Shown here: positions 7,828 through 17,150 of the stretch, piece by piece
Numbering within the stretch: the first letter of the stretch is position 1
Layout of the letters: every line of letters begins with the position of its first letter
Assembly: GCA_910577735.1 (NCBI GenBank)
Contig: CAJTOO010000009.1
Span: 1 to 64,000, forward strand
Direction: 5' to 3'
Length of the DNA stretch: 64,000 nt
Origin: an uncultured Lachnospiraceae bacterium
GTDB lineage: Bacteria > Bacillota > Clostridia > Lachnospirales > Lachnospiraceae
Notes under the pieces: model-generated
What the model saw: the letters and a program-made list of their open reading frames with translations, nothing else
Database searches by the model: none
What the model was told of the DNA's origin: nothing
Program-made: the position numbers and the translations under genes

Positions 7828-9210
7828 CTAGCGATAGCAATAATTCAAATTTCCAAAGCGAATCTCATCTCCTGGCTCAATCTCCACCGTTTCCTGGGGC
7901 TGCATGCGCAAACCATTTTTAAAGGTTCCATTTGTGGAATTCATATCTGTCATCTGTATGCTGTCGCCCTCCTTCTCAAATCTCGCGTGAATCCTGCTTA
8001 TTGAATCATCTGACAATACACAGTCCACACAACCGGCCATTTTACCCACCGTATATGGAAATTTTATGAGGTCAATATGCTGCTTATTTTTCCTGTCCAA
8101 AGCATATAACTTATGTTCTGCCAATTTCGTGCTGTCAAAAAAGACGGTATTATTACACATTTCCTGCTTCTCCAAAGGCTTCTTATCTATCTGCCTGACA
8201 GGAAAATCCATAGACAAATCCATGTCTTTATTCAATACATGTTCCAAGGATATGTCCTGAACTGCCGGCATATAGGATTCTGCCAAATCCTCTGATGGCG
8301 GTTCCTTCAACTCCCGGTTTTTAAGCTTCTTATCTCCTGCCCTTAAACTGCTGCCCAGGCTGATTAACAGACAAAATCCCATCAGACCCACACATCCTAA
8401 AAGAACCAGAATTTCTTCCTGCGAAAGTTCATAAAAATAATAAATTCCCATTGCACCGGCAATGCCCAGCAAAGAAATCACAGCGAGAATCGGATAGAAG
8501 GAACTCTTTTTCCCGGCAGCTTCCTCATGTTTCTTGCCGCAATCACATTCTATTCCATATTCATACAAACTAGATGCATCCTCTTCCTGTCCCGCCATGA
8601 CAGGTGTCACTTCTTTGGCTGCAAAAGTCTCCGGCCTGATGATGACTGCCTCTTTCTCTTCCTTTCCGCACAATATTTGTAATGCATCCTCCAACGAAAA
8701 GTATGATTCCTCCGACATTTCATAAATCCGATACATACAGTCTGCAAGATGCTCATCCTGCCCGTCAATGTGCTCCAGCAGATAATCCATAAGCGGTTCG
8801 TAGGGATTCGCCACCTCCGATTCATAATCCGGATAATACAGTCCTATGTATTTTCGCTCAGACAAGTCATAATAAATATATTCTGGTAGGAGTACCAGAT
8901 TCGACTCTTCCATAAAATAAGTACCAAGTTTACTGTAGATTCCATAAAGCTGGCTCAGCAGATCCTTCACTTGATCAAAGTTCATTTTCCTGCCGCGAAA
9001 CATACTCTCTAGTGTGGTTCGGGAACTGATATCATAATAAAAGTAAGTCCTGCCATTTACATGACGCAAAGAACATTTAAGAATCTCCTTAATCCTGTCA
9101 GAAGTGAGAATTTTAAACTGATAACTCCTGTCCACCCCTTCCTGTCTGCACTGTAATATCATATAGCTATGCCTGTAATCCCTGAAATACCTTGCCTCAA
9201 CCATTCTCAT
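7828..9210 (-). CDS. FHA domain protein of the Tad pilus cluster (DUF6382-type N-terminus)
   Basis: The 460-residue product has an N-terminal globular region of the kind called DUF6382 in Firmicute Tad loci (assignment from memory). Two hydrophobic segments follow at about 243-285. A C-terminal FHA domain at about 386-460 shows SRIHARF and NSTNGTFKNG, the phosphothreonine-binding loop residues. FHA domains bind phosphorylated proteins, so a Ser/Thr kinase partner is expected, though none is encoded here. It is the last gene of the pilus cluster, 13 bases after the TadE-like gene, and suggests phospho-dependent control of pilus assembly. Confidence 0.85.
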   Translation of the reverse strand: MRMVEARYFRDYRHSYMILQCRQEGVDRSYQFKILTSDRIKEILKCSLRHVNGRTYFYYDISSRTTLESMFRGRKMNFDQVKDLLSQLYGIYSKLGTYFMEESNLVLLPEYIYYDLSERKYIGLYYPDYESEVANPYEPLMDYLLEHIDGQDEHLADCMYRIYEMSEESYFSLEDALQILCGKEEKEAVIIRPETFAAKEVTPVMAGQEEDASSLYEYGIECDCGKKHEEAAGKKSSFYPILAVISLLGIAGAMGIYYFYELSQEEILVLLGCVGLMGFCLLISLGSSLRAGDKKLKNRELKEPPSEDLAESYMPAVQDISLEHVLNKDMDLSMDFPVRQIDKKPLEKQEMCNNTVFFDSTKLAEHKLYALDRKNKQHIDLIKFPYTVGKMAGCVDCVLSDDSISRIHARFEKEGDSIQMTDMNSTNGTFKNGLRMQPQETVEIEPGDEIRFGNLNYCYR

Positions 9211-9223
9211 TGCGTCCTTTCCT

Positions 9224-9670
9224 TTATTCTTTCAATATATTTCCCACCCATCTGCACCGGCGGATTACTTTTGTAGGGTTGATAATCTGCGCTCTTGCCC
9301 GGGTGCTTATCTTCCATCCTGCCTTATCGTGCATAGTGAATATCTGCTTAATAGGCACTTTCACCTGACACTCTCCCACAACACTTGTGGTATTGCCGTT
9401 TCTGTCCACACTCCCCTGCACCTGTCCCACACCAAAATATTTCCTGCCAAACTGCTCCTGCATATGGGAACTGATATAAGGCACCACCTGATTCTCTTTC
9501 TTCTGTATGCTCCCCCGAAAACACACCGCATAGGCGTCCTGAAAAAGTACGCACTTATCATATGAATAGAAAGACAAATAAATCAGAAGCACAAACAGAA
9601 ATACTGTCCAGCTGACAATAAACGATGCCTCTATAGTCATATATCCTTTTACCATTTTCCTTAAAGGCAA
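9224..9670 (-). CDS. TadE-like pseudopilin / minor pilin
   Basis: The 148-residue product begins with a short basic leader followed by GYMTIEASFIVSWTVFLFVLLIYLS. This is the prepilin-like pattern (Gly, then polar residues with Glu, then a hydrophobic helix) seen in TadE-like proteins. The remainder is a small extracytoplasmic domain. Its start overlaps the end of the peptidase gene by ten bases, so the two are probably coupled. It should be a minor structural or assembly component of the Tad pilus. Confidence 0.7.
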   Translation of the reverse strand: MPLRKMVKGYMTIEASFIVSWTVFLFVLLIYLSFYSYDKCVLFQDAYAVCFRGSIQKKENQVVPYISSHMQEQFGRKYFGVGQVQGSVDRNGNTTSVVGECQVKVPIKQIFTMHDKAGWKISTRARAQIINPTKVIRRCRWVGNILKE

Positions 9671-10083
9671 ACTACCACCCCCATCCCCAACAGCAGAAAT
9701 GGCACAAAGGGTATCTCCTTGTCCTTATGTACCTTTCCAAAAGCTAGCAGGACAAGGATCAGAAATGACTCTGCCACCAGTCCTGTCAGAAGAATCAAAA
9801 AGCATCGCCCCGCTCCCAGAAACAATCCAATCATCAGCAAAACCCAGCCATCACCATAGCCAACCTTTTCACGGGATATAAAACTAAGCAGCCAGAACAG
9901 GATTCCCGGTGTAAGAGAAAGCATTGCTGTCAGCCATGATACACTCCCCATGGCTCCTTCAAGCTGCAGAAGCACCGCAGTCAATATACCAAGCCATACA
10001 ATGAAAAGAGGAATCTTTTTCCATATTCCATCAAATACCGCGCATACTGCCAGAAAAAGAAACAATACAATTTCTACCCACAT
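9661..10083 (-). CDS. Prepilin peptidase, A24 family (short TadV/CpaA type), first of two
   Basis: The 140-residue, highly hydrophobic protein keeps both aspartates of A24 peptidases. One is in AVFDGIWKKIP (about residue 18), the other in GYGDGW (about residue 78). It lacks the methylase domain of PilD, like other TadV/CpaA enzymes. It would cleave the leader of Flp or TadE-like prepilins at the membrane. It overlaps the genes on both sides by about ten bases. A second A24 gene at 17147 opens the cluster, so the two may divide pilin and pseudopilin substrates. Confidence 0.82.
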   Translation of the reverse strand: MWVEIVLFLFLAVCAVFDGIWKKIPLFIVWLGILTAVLLQLEGAMGSVSWLTAMLSLTPGILFWLLSFISREKVGYGDGWVLLMIGLFLGAGRCFLILLTGLVAESFLILVLLAFGKVHKDKEIPFVPFLLLGMGVVVCL

Positions 10084-10976
10084 TTAGAGCACCTCCCTCT
10101 GCCATCCGTCTGTGATAATGGGACTGTATATATGGTCCGCTTCAGACCCGAACAATGAATCCGGCTATGATAGCTGTCCCCGTACTGTGTTATATACACC
10201 TGCCCCTGCACCCCTGCCTTACCGCAGCTTTCGCAGGCGTAATATCTGCCTCCTGACTGATTGCGCAAACCCGTTACCTCCTCTGCGGATACTGCTTCTA
10301 CTGATGGGTTCAGGTAGGTACAGTTGCGATTTAAGTGATACACTGTCCCCGATGCTGTTATAAATACCATGGGATCCTCCATGCTGACATCACTTATGTG
10401 TCTTGTTACATCATAACCCGTCCAGGCCCTGCCATAATAACGCTGTGACATGGCAAATCCATCAAAACCCATGCACTCTATGAAGGGTCTGACTTTATAA
10501 GATACTTTAAGGTCTATAAGATCTCCCTCTCCCATAATGGAAGAACCTGCAAAGGATACACCTCCGGCACCGCCCTTTACGCAGGACTGATTCAGATAGT
10601 CTCTTCCCACACATTCCAGAACCTGTCCTCTTGCATATGCCTGTGATAACACCACTCCGGCCAGTCCATCCGGCAATGCACTCCCCACAGTCCGTTCGTA
10701 AGCATATCCGGCAAAGGCCATTTTATTGCCCACCTGATGAAGTGCCGCATTAATCCTGCTCTGAGCGCTGATGATATTCACTGCAAAGAGAATGTTGAGC
10801 ACTGCAAACAAGAAGAAGGGCAGTACAAAGGATGCCTCTAATGTCATGGATGCTCTCCTGAAGGAGATGATAAAGGATGCCCTCTTTGACAATCGGAGAA
10901 AGAAAAGCTGTCGTGCCCGGAGAGAATGTGCTGTCGTTTTAGTTAGTTTCCTGTGTCCTGATTGTAAAAAGAGCAT
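10074..10976 (-). CDS. TadE/TadG-like pseudopilin with two C-terminal Cys/His modules
   Basis: The 300-residue protein has a basic N-terminal region and RASMTLEASF followed by a hydrophobic helix (about residues 48-70), as in TadE/TadG-like pseudopilins. The C-terminus holds two similar modules of the form YH-x4-C ... C-x2-C: H214, C219, C248, C251 and H270, C275, C296, C299. These could bind zinc or form disulfides. Similar short modules occur at the ends of some secreted Firmicute proteins. The RBS GGGAGG precedes ATG 10976. It is embedded between the DUF5702-like and peptidase genes of the Tad cluster. Function beyond a pilus accessory role is unknown. Confidence 0.7.
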   Translation of the reverse strand: MLFLQSGHRKLTKTTAHSLRARQLFFLRLSKRASFIISFRRASMTLEASFVLPFFLFAVLNILFAVNIISAQSRINAALHQVGNKMAFAGYAYERTVGSALPDGLAGVVLSQAYARGQVLECVGRDYLNQSCVKGGAGGVSFAGSSIMGEGDLIDLKVSYKVRPFIECMGFDGFAMSQRYYGRAWTGYDVTRHISDVSMEDPMVFITASGTVYHLNRNCTYLNPSVEAVSAEEVTGLRNQSGGRYYACESCGKAGVQGQVYITQYGDSYHSRIHCSGLKRTIYTVPLSQTDGRGRCSKCG

Positions 10977-10990
10977 CCTTTATCACCTCC

Positions 10991-12421
10991 CTAATAGAAT
11001 CCATACTTTCTGGTCATTTCGTAAGAATATCCGAATCCGCTTGTCACAGCCATGTGCGCCTCATAAGTGTCAAAGCATCCGTCCAGCCTGAATACCGCGT
11101 TTCCAGGCGTACGGCGTATATCCATCTCCATAATGTCCATTGCCCGGTACGTTCTGCTTGTCTTATCCTGTAAAAACAGCATAATCTGAAGGTATTCCTT
11201 GTAATTCAGTCCCCTGCCGCCTTCATCCGCCGCCAGACTTCCGCGTACATTTTTAATGCTGTTAATGCCTGTCTTCCAGTCAGCAGATGTCTTCATAATA
11301 GGAACTCTGCCCCCGTGAAGCAGTGTCTTTACATCCTGAAGACTCTCCACATATGCCCAGGCAAACAAAATCGTGTATTTGACAGGCACAGCCAGCGCCG
11401 GCAGCATTGTCACTGCCGCAAGGGCCATGGCCACAGCTTCTGCTTCTGCTACCTTCGCAGCATCTGACAGAATATAAATGACATTGGCCGCTTCCCGCCA
11501 CCTTAAAAGTCTCTTGGCCACCTGTTCCAGGTTCTGCCAGTCTGTGTCCTGCCCGGCAAGAATATATTCTATTTGGTACTTCAGCAAAGATTTGTCCAGT
11601 TCCTGCCCATAATAACCGCATTTTTCAAACAGATATGCTTCAAATACCAACTCATTCGGCTCCCCGGAAACCTCTGCAGCTTCTGCGCACAACCCGGTTC
11701 CCTCCATCCTGGAACGATGAGAAATATAATCCCCCGATTGCACTTTAACCGCAGATACCTGTGAAGGGTCATCCAGCACCAGATTAAGCACGCCGCTGCC
11801 TCTTGTGGCATTTGCCACATCAGCCGGATTGTCAAGCGGCACTTTCTCAAATTTACCTTCCTCCACTTCCCTCTCAGGCAGCCCAATCTCTTCAATCTGC
11901 GCTTCATACTGACGCCGTTCCCCGTCAGTGTCACGGGAATCAAGACCATGCAATTCAAGCACATCCACATTGACAGGAATCTTTTCTAAAACTGCCCCCA
12001 GAGGATAATCCGTCATATAATCTGTAACCTGCCTTTTGAGTACGGCACCTTCTTCATCAGAAGCAATAGAAAACTTATCAATCTCCACTGATGCCATATC
12101 CATTGCCAGAAAGTCCCTGCCCCTCCAGACATCTTTCTCTTCTGTCCTCAGATTCTTCTGTATATAATCCCTAAGGTGTGCCTCCGCATTCCCAATATCC
12201 GGATGCCCACCCCCGTAAGCGGTATCTACAAACAAAAGGTCGTACTGTTCCAGAAGCTCTCTGTGATATTCCGCTAAAACGGAATTCATGCCGATATCCG
12301 CCACACACTCAAATTTCATGCGTATGGCACTGATCCGTGCCCCTTCTATTACGGTGAATACAAGGGACAGGATCAAAGTAAGAGATAACGAAAGGAATAC
12401 CGTTATATATCCCCGCCTCAT
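10991..12421 (-). CDS. DUF5702-type Tad cluster protein
   Basis: The 476-residue product starts MRRGYITVFLSLSLTLILSL, a TadG-like signal/transmembrane segment, followed by EGARISAIRMKFECVADIG, a stretch I associate with DUF5702 proteins of Firmicute Tad loci. A further hydrophobic alanine-rich segment lies at about 325-360. The rest should be extracytoplasmic. Its ATG overlaps the stop of the Flp pilin gene (ATGA), so it is translated right after the pilin. The biochemical role is not known; it is likely a TadG-like structural or anchoring protein. Confidence 0.7.
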   Translation of the reverse strand: MRRGYITVFLSLSLTLILSLVFTVIEGARISAIRMKFECVADIGMNSVLAEYHRELLEQYDLLFVDTAYGGGHPDIGNAEAHLRDYIQKNLRTEEKDVWRGRDFLAMDMASVEIDKFSIASDEEGAVLKRQVTDYMTDYPLGAVLEKIPVNVDVLELHGLDSRDTDGERRQYEAQIEEIGLPEREVEEGKFEKVPLDNPADVANATRGSGVLNLVLDDPSQVSAVKVQSGDYISHRSRMEGTGLCAEAAEVSGEPNELVFEAYLFEKCGYYGQELDKSLLKYQIEYILAGQDTDWQNLEQVAKRLLRWREAANVIYILSDAAKVAEAEAVAMALAAVTMLPALAVPVKYTILFAWAYVESLQDVKTLLHGGRVPIMKTSADWKTGINSIKNVRGSLAADEGGRGLNYKEYLQIMLFLQDKTSRTYRAMDIMEMDIRRTPGNAVFRLDGCFDTYEAHMAVTSGFGYSYEMTRKYGFY

Positions 12422-12618
12422 GACATGACCGTGCGGCTGTCCTTGGTAATCTTGTCAAAGATTGTCTCCACCAAAGATCGCAGCTGTGTCTTGAAGATAA
12501 TGACCAGACCGATTAAAACTACGATAATCAGTATCACTTCCACGGTGCCCATACCTTCTTCTTCCCTCAGGAATCTCCCGAAACCTTTGAGTTTACCATT
12601 TGCTTTCTTCATCTGCAT
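12418..12618 (-). CDS. Flp-type (type IVb) major pilin
   Basis: The 66-residue protein has a basic leader of about 20 residues, the cleavage region EEGMGTVEVI with the conserved Glu, and the hydrophobic helix IIVVLIGLVIIF. This is the standard architecture of Flp1-like pilins. Cleavage is expected after the glycine before MGT or close to it. A strong AAGGAGG site precedes the ATG. It is the probable main subunit of the pilus built by the surrounding Tad genes. Confidence 0.85.
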   Translation of the reverse strand: MQMKKANGKLKGFGRFLREEEGMGTVEVILIIVVLIGLVIIFKTQLRSLVETIFDKITKDSRTVMS

Positions 12619-12708
12619 CTTTCCTCCTTTTTCTTAATATGGATTCTGCAAAGCAGATCCCCTGACCGGACATATTCCGGTCTATGCATGAAACAGCCCT
12701 TACATACG

Positions 12709-14166
12709 CTAAAGCATAAAAGAAAAATATGCCGGAATGATAATAATTACCATAACGATACACAACATCATCATCATTGGTAAGAGCAGTTTTGTGCCAG
12801 CCTCCTCGCCCAGCTTTTTTGCCAGAGCTTTTCTCTGTGCAAAGGCATTGTCTGCCTCCTGCCGCAGCATTTGCAGAAGATCATTGCTTCCTTTGCGAAG
12901 ATTCTGTGACAGAAGCGCAGAAAGTTTTAAATATGCCTGCACCTGACATCTTCTGCCGAAATGATCATAGGCTTCCGTCTCCGATCTGCCGCCCTGTAAT
13001 TCGTTGCAGGCAATCAGAATCTCCTCATACACATATCGCTTTTGATTCTTTTTTTGTTTCTTATAATCCTCACCCATCTTAAGAAAGGCGTTTCTGATCG
13101 TCATCCCCGCACCCATATAAAGCGCCAGTTTATTAACAATCTCCGGATAATCCAGCAGGAGTTCCCGCCTGCGCTGCTCAAGCTTCTGGTCCAGTTCTTT
13201 TCCATGTCCCCAGTACAATACTCCTGCCGCCATCAGGACAAGTGCCAGAAAATATCCGCTGCCGTCCTCTATGACTTCTGTCCAGATTACAGGGCAATTG
13301 TCTATCTGACCGGGCAGTACCATCATTTCCTCATTTTTGGTATCTTCCTCCTGTTTTGCAATCAATTCATTCATTCGGTTGCGCAGTGCTTCTTCGGCAC
13401 TATATATAACGGGGTTAATCTGCACATATAACTGATGGTCAAAGCTCCACTCCTCATAACGAAAGTTTGCCGTTAATGTAACAATTTCACTTTCCGTCAA
13501 TTCTTCATTTTCCACTGCTCCATCGGTATTGACCAGAGAATAGAGACTGCTCTCCCAGCCAATTTCAAAAGGATAGCCTTCCAGGCTCGTTACCAGTTCC
13601 ATGTCCTGCCGCACATCATCCAGACCGGTATTTTCACCCAGAATCACCTCCGGAAGCAACTTTACAGCCTGCTCATACAGAATTTGAATCTCTTCTTGTG
13701 TATATTTACGCTCCTCCACCAGGTAATCAAACATTTCTTTATGCGTACCTTCCATCTGTGCCATCAGTTCTACTGGCACTTCACCTTCTCCATAGGGGTT
13801 CCTTCGCAGATAATTGCCTTCCATCAACAAAGGATTGCTGTGAGCGCTGATCCACACTGCGAGGCAGATAAGATCTCCCAAACATACCACCATAAGAACC
13901 ATGCTGTACTGAGACAGGTAATACTCTTTCACCTGTTTGGGAACCGTCAGCCCGGGCTGCAGGGTTTTCAATTTATCCCCTAGTCTTCGTCTCCATAGTT
14001 CCTTCTTCCAGCCCCTTTTCTTGCCCGCGAACCTTTGTCCAATCTCCTGTTTCCTGCGCAGCACATAAGCGGCCATTTTTCTAAAAACGCCCTTTTCTTC
14101 TTCCCGCTGGGACAGCACCAGTAAAAGAAAAAATGCCCCCAGTATACTTACATAAATATAAATCAT
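12709..14166 (-). CDS. TadC-like type II secretion F-domain protein with an extra extracytoplasmic domain
   Basis: The 485-residue product ends in a T2SS-F domain (about 340-485; LALYMGAGMTIRNAFLKMGEDY, LPMMMMLCIVMVIIIIPAYF at the C-terminus), as in TadC. Between an N-terminal pair of hydrophobic segments and this domain lies an unusual hydrophilic insert of about 190 residues (roughly 112-300) rich in Glu. From the topology it probably faces the outside. TadC usually lacks this and is nearer 300 residues. It would form the inner-membrane platform with TadB. GGGAGGG precedes the ATG at 14166. Confidence 0.78.
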   Translation of the reverse strand: MIYIYVSILGAFFLLLVLSQREEEKGVFRKMAAYVLRRKQEIGQRFAGKKRGWKKELWRRRLGDKLKTLQPGLTVPKQVKEYYLSQYSMVLMVVCLGDLICLAVWISAHSNPLLMEGNYLRRNPYGEGEVPVELMAQMEGTHKEMFDYLVEERKYTQEEIQILYEQAVKLLPEVILGENTGLDDVRQDMELVTSLEGYPFEIGWESSLYSLVNTDGAVENEELTESEIVTLTANFRYEEWSFDHQLYVQINPVIYSAEEALRNRMNELIAKQEEDTKNEEMMVLPGQIDNCPVIWTEVIEDGSGYFLALVLMAAGVLYWGHGKELDQKLEQRRRELLLDYPEIVNKLALYMGAGMTIRNAFLKMGEDYKKQKKNQKRYVYEEILIACNELQGGRSETEAYDHFGRRCQVQAYLKLSALLSQNLRKGSNDLLQMLRQEADNAFAQRKALAKKLGEEAGTKLLLPMMMMLCIVMVIIIIPAYFSFML

Positions 14167-14202
14167 CCCTTTTACCCTCCCCTCTTAGATTATCCTTTCC
14201 TG

Positions 14203-14961
14203 CTAAACCTCTATCTCCACTATTCTCTTTGACAGCAGGTAGGCAACCCCATAAAAGCCCAGACAAACTGTCATGATTACCACGCCAATCAGATTGTGAT
14301 ACAGCACATCAAAGAATCCCTTCGAAGTGGTTCCTATGTAGAAAATAATCAAAAACGGCACCATATTCATAATCTTCTGCTCCATCTTCTTCGCACTGAT
14401 CATCAACTGTATCTCCTGCTCCGTTTCCATTTTCTGCTCAATCACTGCCGCAGTTTTCTCAAGAATTTCGGTCATGTTGCCACCGCTTCTTTTGGCAATC
14501 AGGAAAACATCCGCAAACTGCATGATATCCGGCTCGTTGCTTCGGACCCCCAGACTGTACAGAAGCTTCTCCAGCACCACATTGTTTTCCAGGCCAAGAA
14601 TAATATGCCTTACTTCCTGGCAGACAGGACTTTGGGTACCATAAAGCATTTCCATATCCCGATATGCCTCTTTAAAAGCATTCTCTATGGAATAACCCGC
14701 CCGCTGGTTGGCAGAAAGTGACAGTACCAGATCTTTAAACTGTATGCTCAATTCCTGCCGGCGTCTTTTAGCCAGTTCCTTTTTCTTTTCTCTCAGGAAA
14801 AATACCAGCAGCGGAAACAGACATACACAGGCAGCCCAGGACTGATAAAAGAAGTACCCCACCATTGCCACAAGGAAGCCGCCTTCCAATAAATAAAGAA
14901 ATTTCTGGGCAATTGTGAAATGATATTCAGCATAATCCGGCAGACTGCAGTTTTTCGACAT
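14203..14961 (-). CDS. TadB-like type II secretion F-domain platform protein
   Basis: The 252-residue product has two N-terminal hydrophobic segments, a cytoplasmic F domain (SLSANQRAGYSIENAFKEAY, FLIAKRSGGNMTEILEKTA) and two C-terminal membrane segments. This is the TadB pattern. It pairs with TadC to form the platform turned by the TadA ATPase. The start overlaps the tadA end by 35 bases, with GGAG before the ATG, suggesting coupled translation. Confidence 0.85.
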   Translation of the reverse strand: MSKNCSLPDYAEYHFTIAQKFLYLLEGGFLVAMVGYFFYQSWAACVCLFPLLVFFLREKKKELAKRRRQELSIQFKDLVLSLSANQRAGYSIENAFKEAYRDMEMLYGTQSPVCQEVRHIILGLENNVVLEKLLYSLGVRSNEPDIMQFADVFLIAKRSGGNMTEILEKTAAVIEQKMETEQEIQLMISAKKMEQKIMNMVPFLIIFYIGTTSKGFFDVLYHNLIGVVIMTVCLGFYGVAYLLSKRIVEIEV

Positions 14962-16147
14962 ATGTTAATTCTCCTTTCTTCACCAGTTCCCCCTGGACTC
15001 TGCCTTCTGCATCCTCTCCTGTCTCCGTAAACTGGTATAACGGTTTCAGCTGTATCTTTCCCTCTGCAAATCCCAGCACCTCCACAATCTCCAGGACCTT
15101 TCTGCTTTTGTCCCTTAACCGTCCAAGATGCACAATAATATCTATTCCTGAGGCAATCTGCTGTCGAATAGCATCTAATGGTATTTCCATCCCCATGAGT
15201 ATCATATTTTCCAGGCGGCTCAACATGTCTGTGGAGCTGTTGGCATGTCCGGTAGACATGGAACCGTCATGCCCGGTGTTCAGACACTGCATCATGTCAA
15301 AGGCTTCCCCGCCCCTTACTTCCCCTACGATAATCCGGTCCGGCCTCATACGCAGTGATGTCTTGATCAGATCTCTGATGGTAATCTCCTGACATCCTTC
15401 CACATTGGCATTTCTGGTCTCCATGCGTACCAGATTCGGTATACTGCAAATCTGCAGTTCTGCGCTGTCTTCGATTGTAATAATACGTTCTTCCGCAGGG
15501 ATATAATGGGACAGTGCATTTAAAAATGTGGTTTTGCCAGATCCTGTGCCGCCACTGATAAAAATGTTATACTTGGCCTTCACCAGTCTTCCGAGCCATT
15601 CGCACACCTGACTTGTCACTGACCCAAAAGATATCAGATTTTCCATGGTGATAGGCTTGTCCGGGAAACGCCGTATGGTGAGAATAGGGCCGTTTAAGGC
15701 TACTGGGTTTAAGACTACATTAACCCGCGCTCCGTTCTGCAGTCTGGCATCCACAATGGGGGATGCTTCATTCACCACCCGGTTGCAATCTGACACAATC
15801 TGCTGAACCACATTCTGCAGTTTTTCACCGTTTTCAAACTTAAGATCGCTTTTATATAACCGGCCTCCCCGTTCCACAAAAATATTGTCTGGTCCATTGA
15901 CCATAATCTCTGTCACCTGCGGGTCATCCACAAACTCCTGCAGCACATCCAGCTTGCGGATTGCATGAAAGAGTTCCCTGCGCAGTTTGTCCCGCTCCGT
16001 CAAGGAAAGCGGCACTTTCTTACTTTCCCGGATCAGCATGTCGTCTATCAGTTCCCGGATTTCTTCGTCACTGCTTTCCCGGGAATAATCGATACTCTCT
16101 GCCAATTTCTCCTTTAATTCACTTTTTATATCCTGTATGCTATTCAT
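14927..16147 (-). CDS. TadA/CpaF secretion ATPase
   Basis: The 406-residue protein is a VirB11-like ATPase. An N-terminal domain is followed by the Walker A motif GGTGSGKTT at residues 199-207, then the Asp box (RIITIEDSAEL), MRPDRIIVGEVRGGEA (Walker B region) and the His-box region TGHDGSMSTGHAN. All catalytic motifs look intact. It powers Tad pilus assembly from the cytoplasmic face. It follows the TadZ gene with an eight-base overlap and precedes tadB in standard Tad gene order. Confidence 0.93.
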   Translation of the reverse strand: MNSIQDIKSELKEKLAESIDYSRESSDEEIRELIDDMLIRESKKVPLSLTERDKLRRELFHAIRKLDVLQEFVDDPQVTEIMVNGPDNIFVERGGRLYKSDLKFENGEKLQNVVQQIVSDCNRVVNEASPIVDARLQNGARVNVVLNPVALNGPILTIRRFPDKPITMENLISFGSVTSQVCEWLGRLVKAKYNIFISGGTGSGKTTFLNALSHYIPAEERIITIEDSAELQICSIPNLVRMETRNANVEGCQEITIRDLIKTSLRMRPDRIIVGEVRGGEAFDMMQCLNTGHDGSMSTGHANSSTDMLSRLENMILMGMEIPLDAIRQQIASGIDIIVHLGRLRDKSRKVLEIVEVLGFAEGKIQLKPLYQFTETGEDAEGRVQGELVKKGELTYVEKLQSAGLC

Positions 16148-17150
16148 AAATGTCCTCTTTGATAATTGATCTCACATATGCAGCCAATTCTCCTCTGGTC
16201 ATCATTTCAAGATTTTCCGGCAGCTCCCGGAATATGGGAAATCTGCATTGAACAGTTTTTTCTGCAATTTCTTCCAGTCCGTTAAACTTAAGACTCTGTT
16301 CATACTGGTCAAGTTTGGCTTTTGCAAATTCATCATCCCGGGTAACTGTGTATATCTTGCAACAGTTTCCTAATAGTTGAAACAAATCATTAACACCCTC
16401 ACCTACATCCAAAATGATAAATTCATACTGCCCAATCATCGCCACATCCCTGCAAAAATCCAGCCATTGTTCCCCCGTCACTTCCTGAAACCCAAAAGAG
16501 TGCTGAGACGGCGGAATATAATCAAGCCCGCCTATATTTTGTATGATAGATGGCATCCGCAAGACAAGCTTTTCTCTGGCGCTCTGAAAACAATACATTG
16601 CATCCATGATGTCTGCCGTAAACTCTTTCTTAAGCAGCCGTGCCAGCCCGGAATATGTCTCAAGGTTCAAATACAGAACCTTATGCTCTTTAGAAAGAAT
16701 CTGTCCCAGAGACAGCGCAAATGAGGTCTGTAAGCATCTTTTTACAGGAGAATAAATACCTATCATCTTTACCGCTGTTTCCCGCTCCACATCTTCCATT
16801 TTCCAGTCAGCCAGATCGGTGACATACTCAAGCATCAGCTGAACCACTCTCTCCGGACTCTGGTATTTACTGATATAGCATAAATCTTCCCATTCTTTAT
16901 GTTCGCTCTCCTGCAGCACGAACATCTGTAAAACCTGCTGCCGGATACTCTCTTCTTTGAGAAGCTTTAATGCACTCTCTGCTATGAGCAAGACTGCAAT
17001 CTCCTCCCGCCTGGCAAACTTTTCCAGCTCACTTGCAGCCGTAAACAGATGCAGTGTATATGGCAGTCTTACTTTTTCCAGCATATATTCTGCCATACGA
17101 AAGGCATATCCCTCCTCAATGTCGCAGATTGCCATAATCTTCTGATTCAA
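16140..17150 (-). CDS. TadZ/CpaE-like MinD-family localisation protein
   Basis: The 336-residue protein has an N-terminal receiver-like domain (about 1-130) and a ParA/MinD-like domain (about 145-336). The P-loop region reads YSPVKRCLQTSFALSLGQ, a deviant form without the usual KGG-x-GKT. DYIPPSQH and FIILDVGEG match later MinD-like strands. Such proteins place the Tad machinery at a pole. The start is a TTG at 17150 preceded by AGGAGG and overlapping the previous stop (TTGA). The identification rests mainly on fold pattern and position before tadA. Confidence 0.72.
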   Translation of the reverse strand: MNQKIMAICDIEEGYAFRMAEYMLEKVRLPYTLHLFTAASELEKFARREEIAVLLIAESALKLLKEESIRQQVLQMFVLQESEHKEWEDLCYISKYQSPERVVQLMLEYVTDLADWKMEDVERETAVKMIGIYSPVKRCLQTSFALSLGQILSKEHKVLYLNLETYSGLARLLKKEFTADIMDAMYCFQSAREKLVLRMPSIIQNIGGLDYIPPSQHSFGFQEVTGEQWLDFCRDVAMIGQYEFIILDVGEGVNDLFQLLGNCCKIYTVTRDDEFAKAKLDQYEQSLKFNGLEEIAEKTVQCRFPIFRELPENLEMMTRGELAAYVRSIIKEDIYE

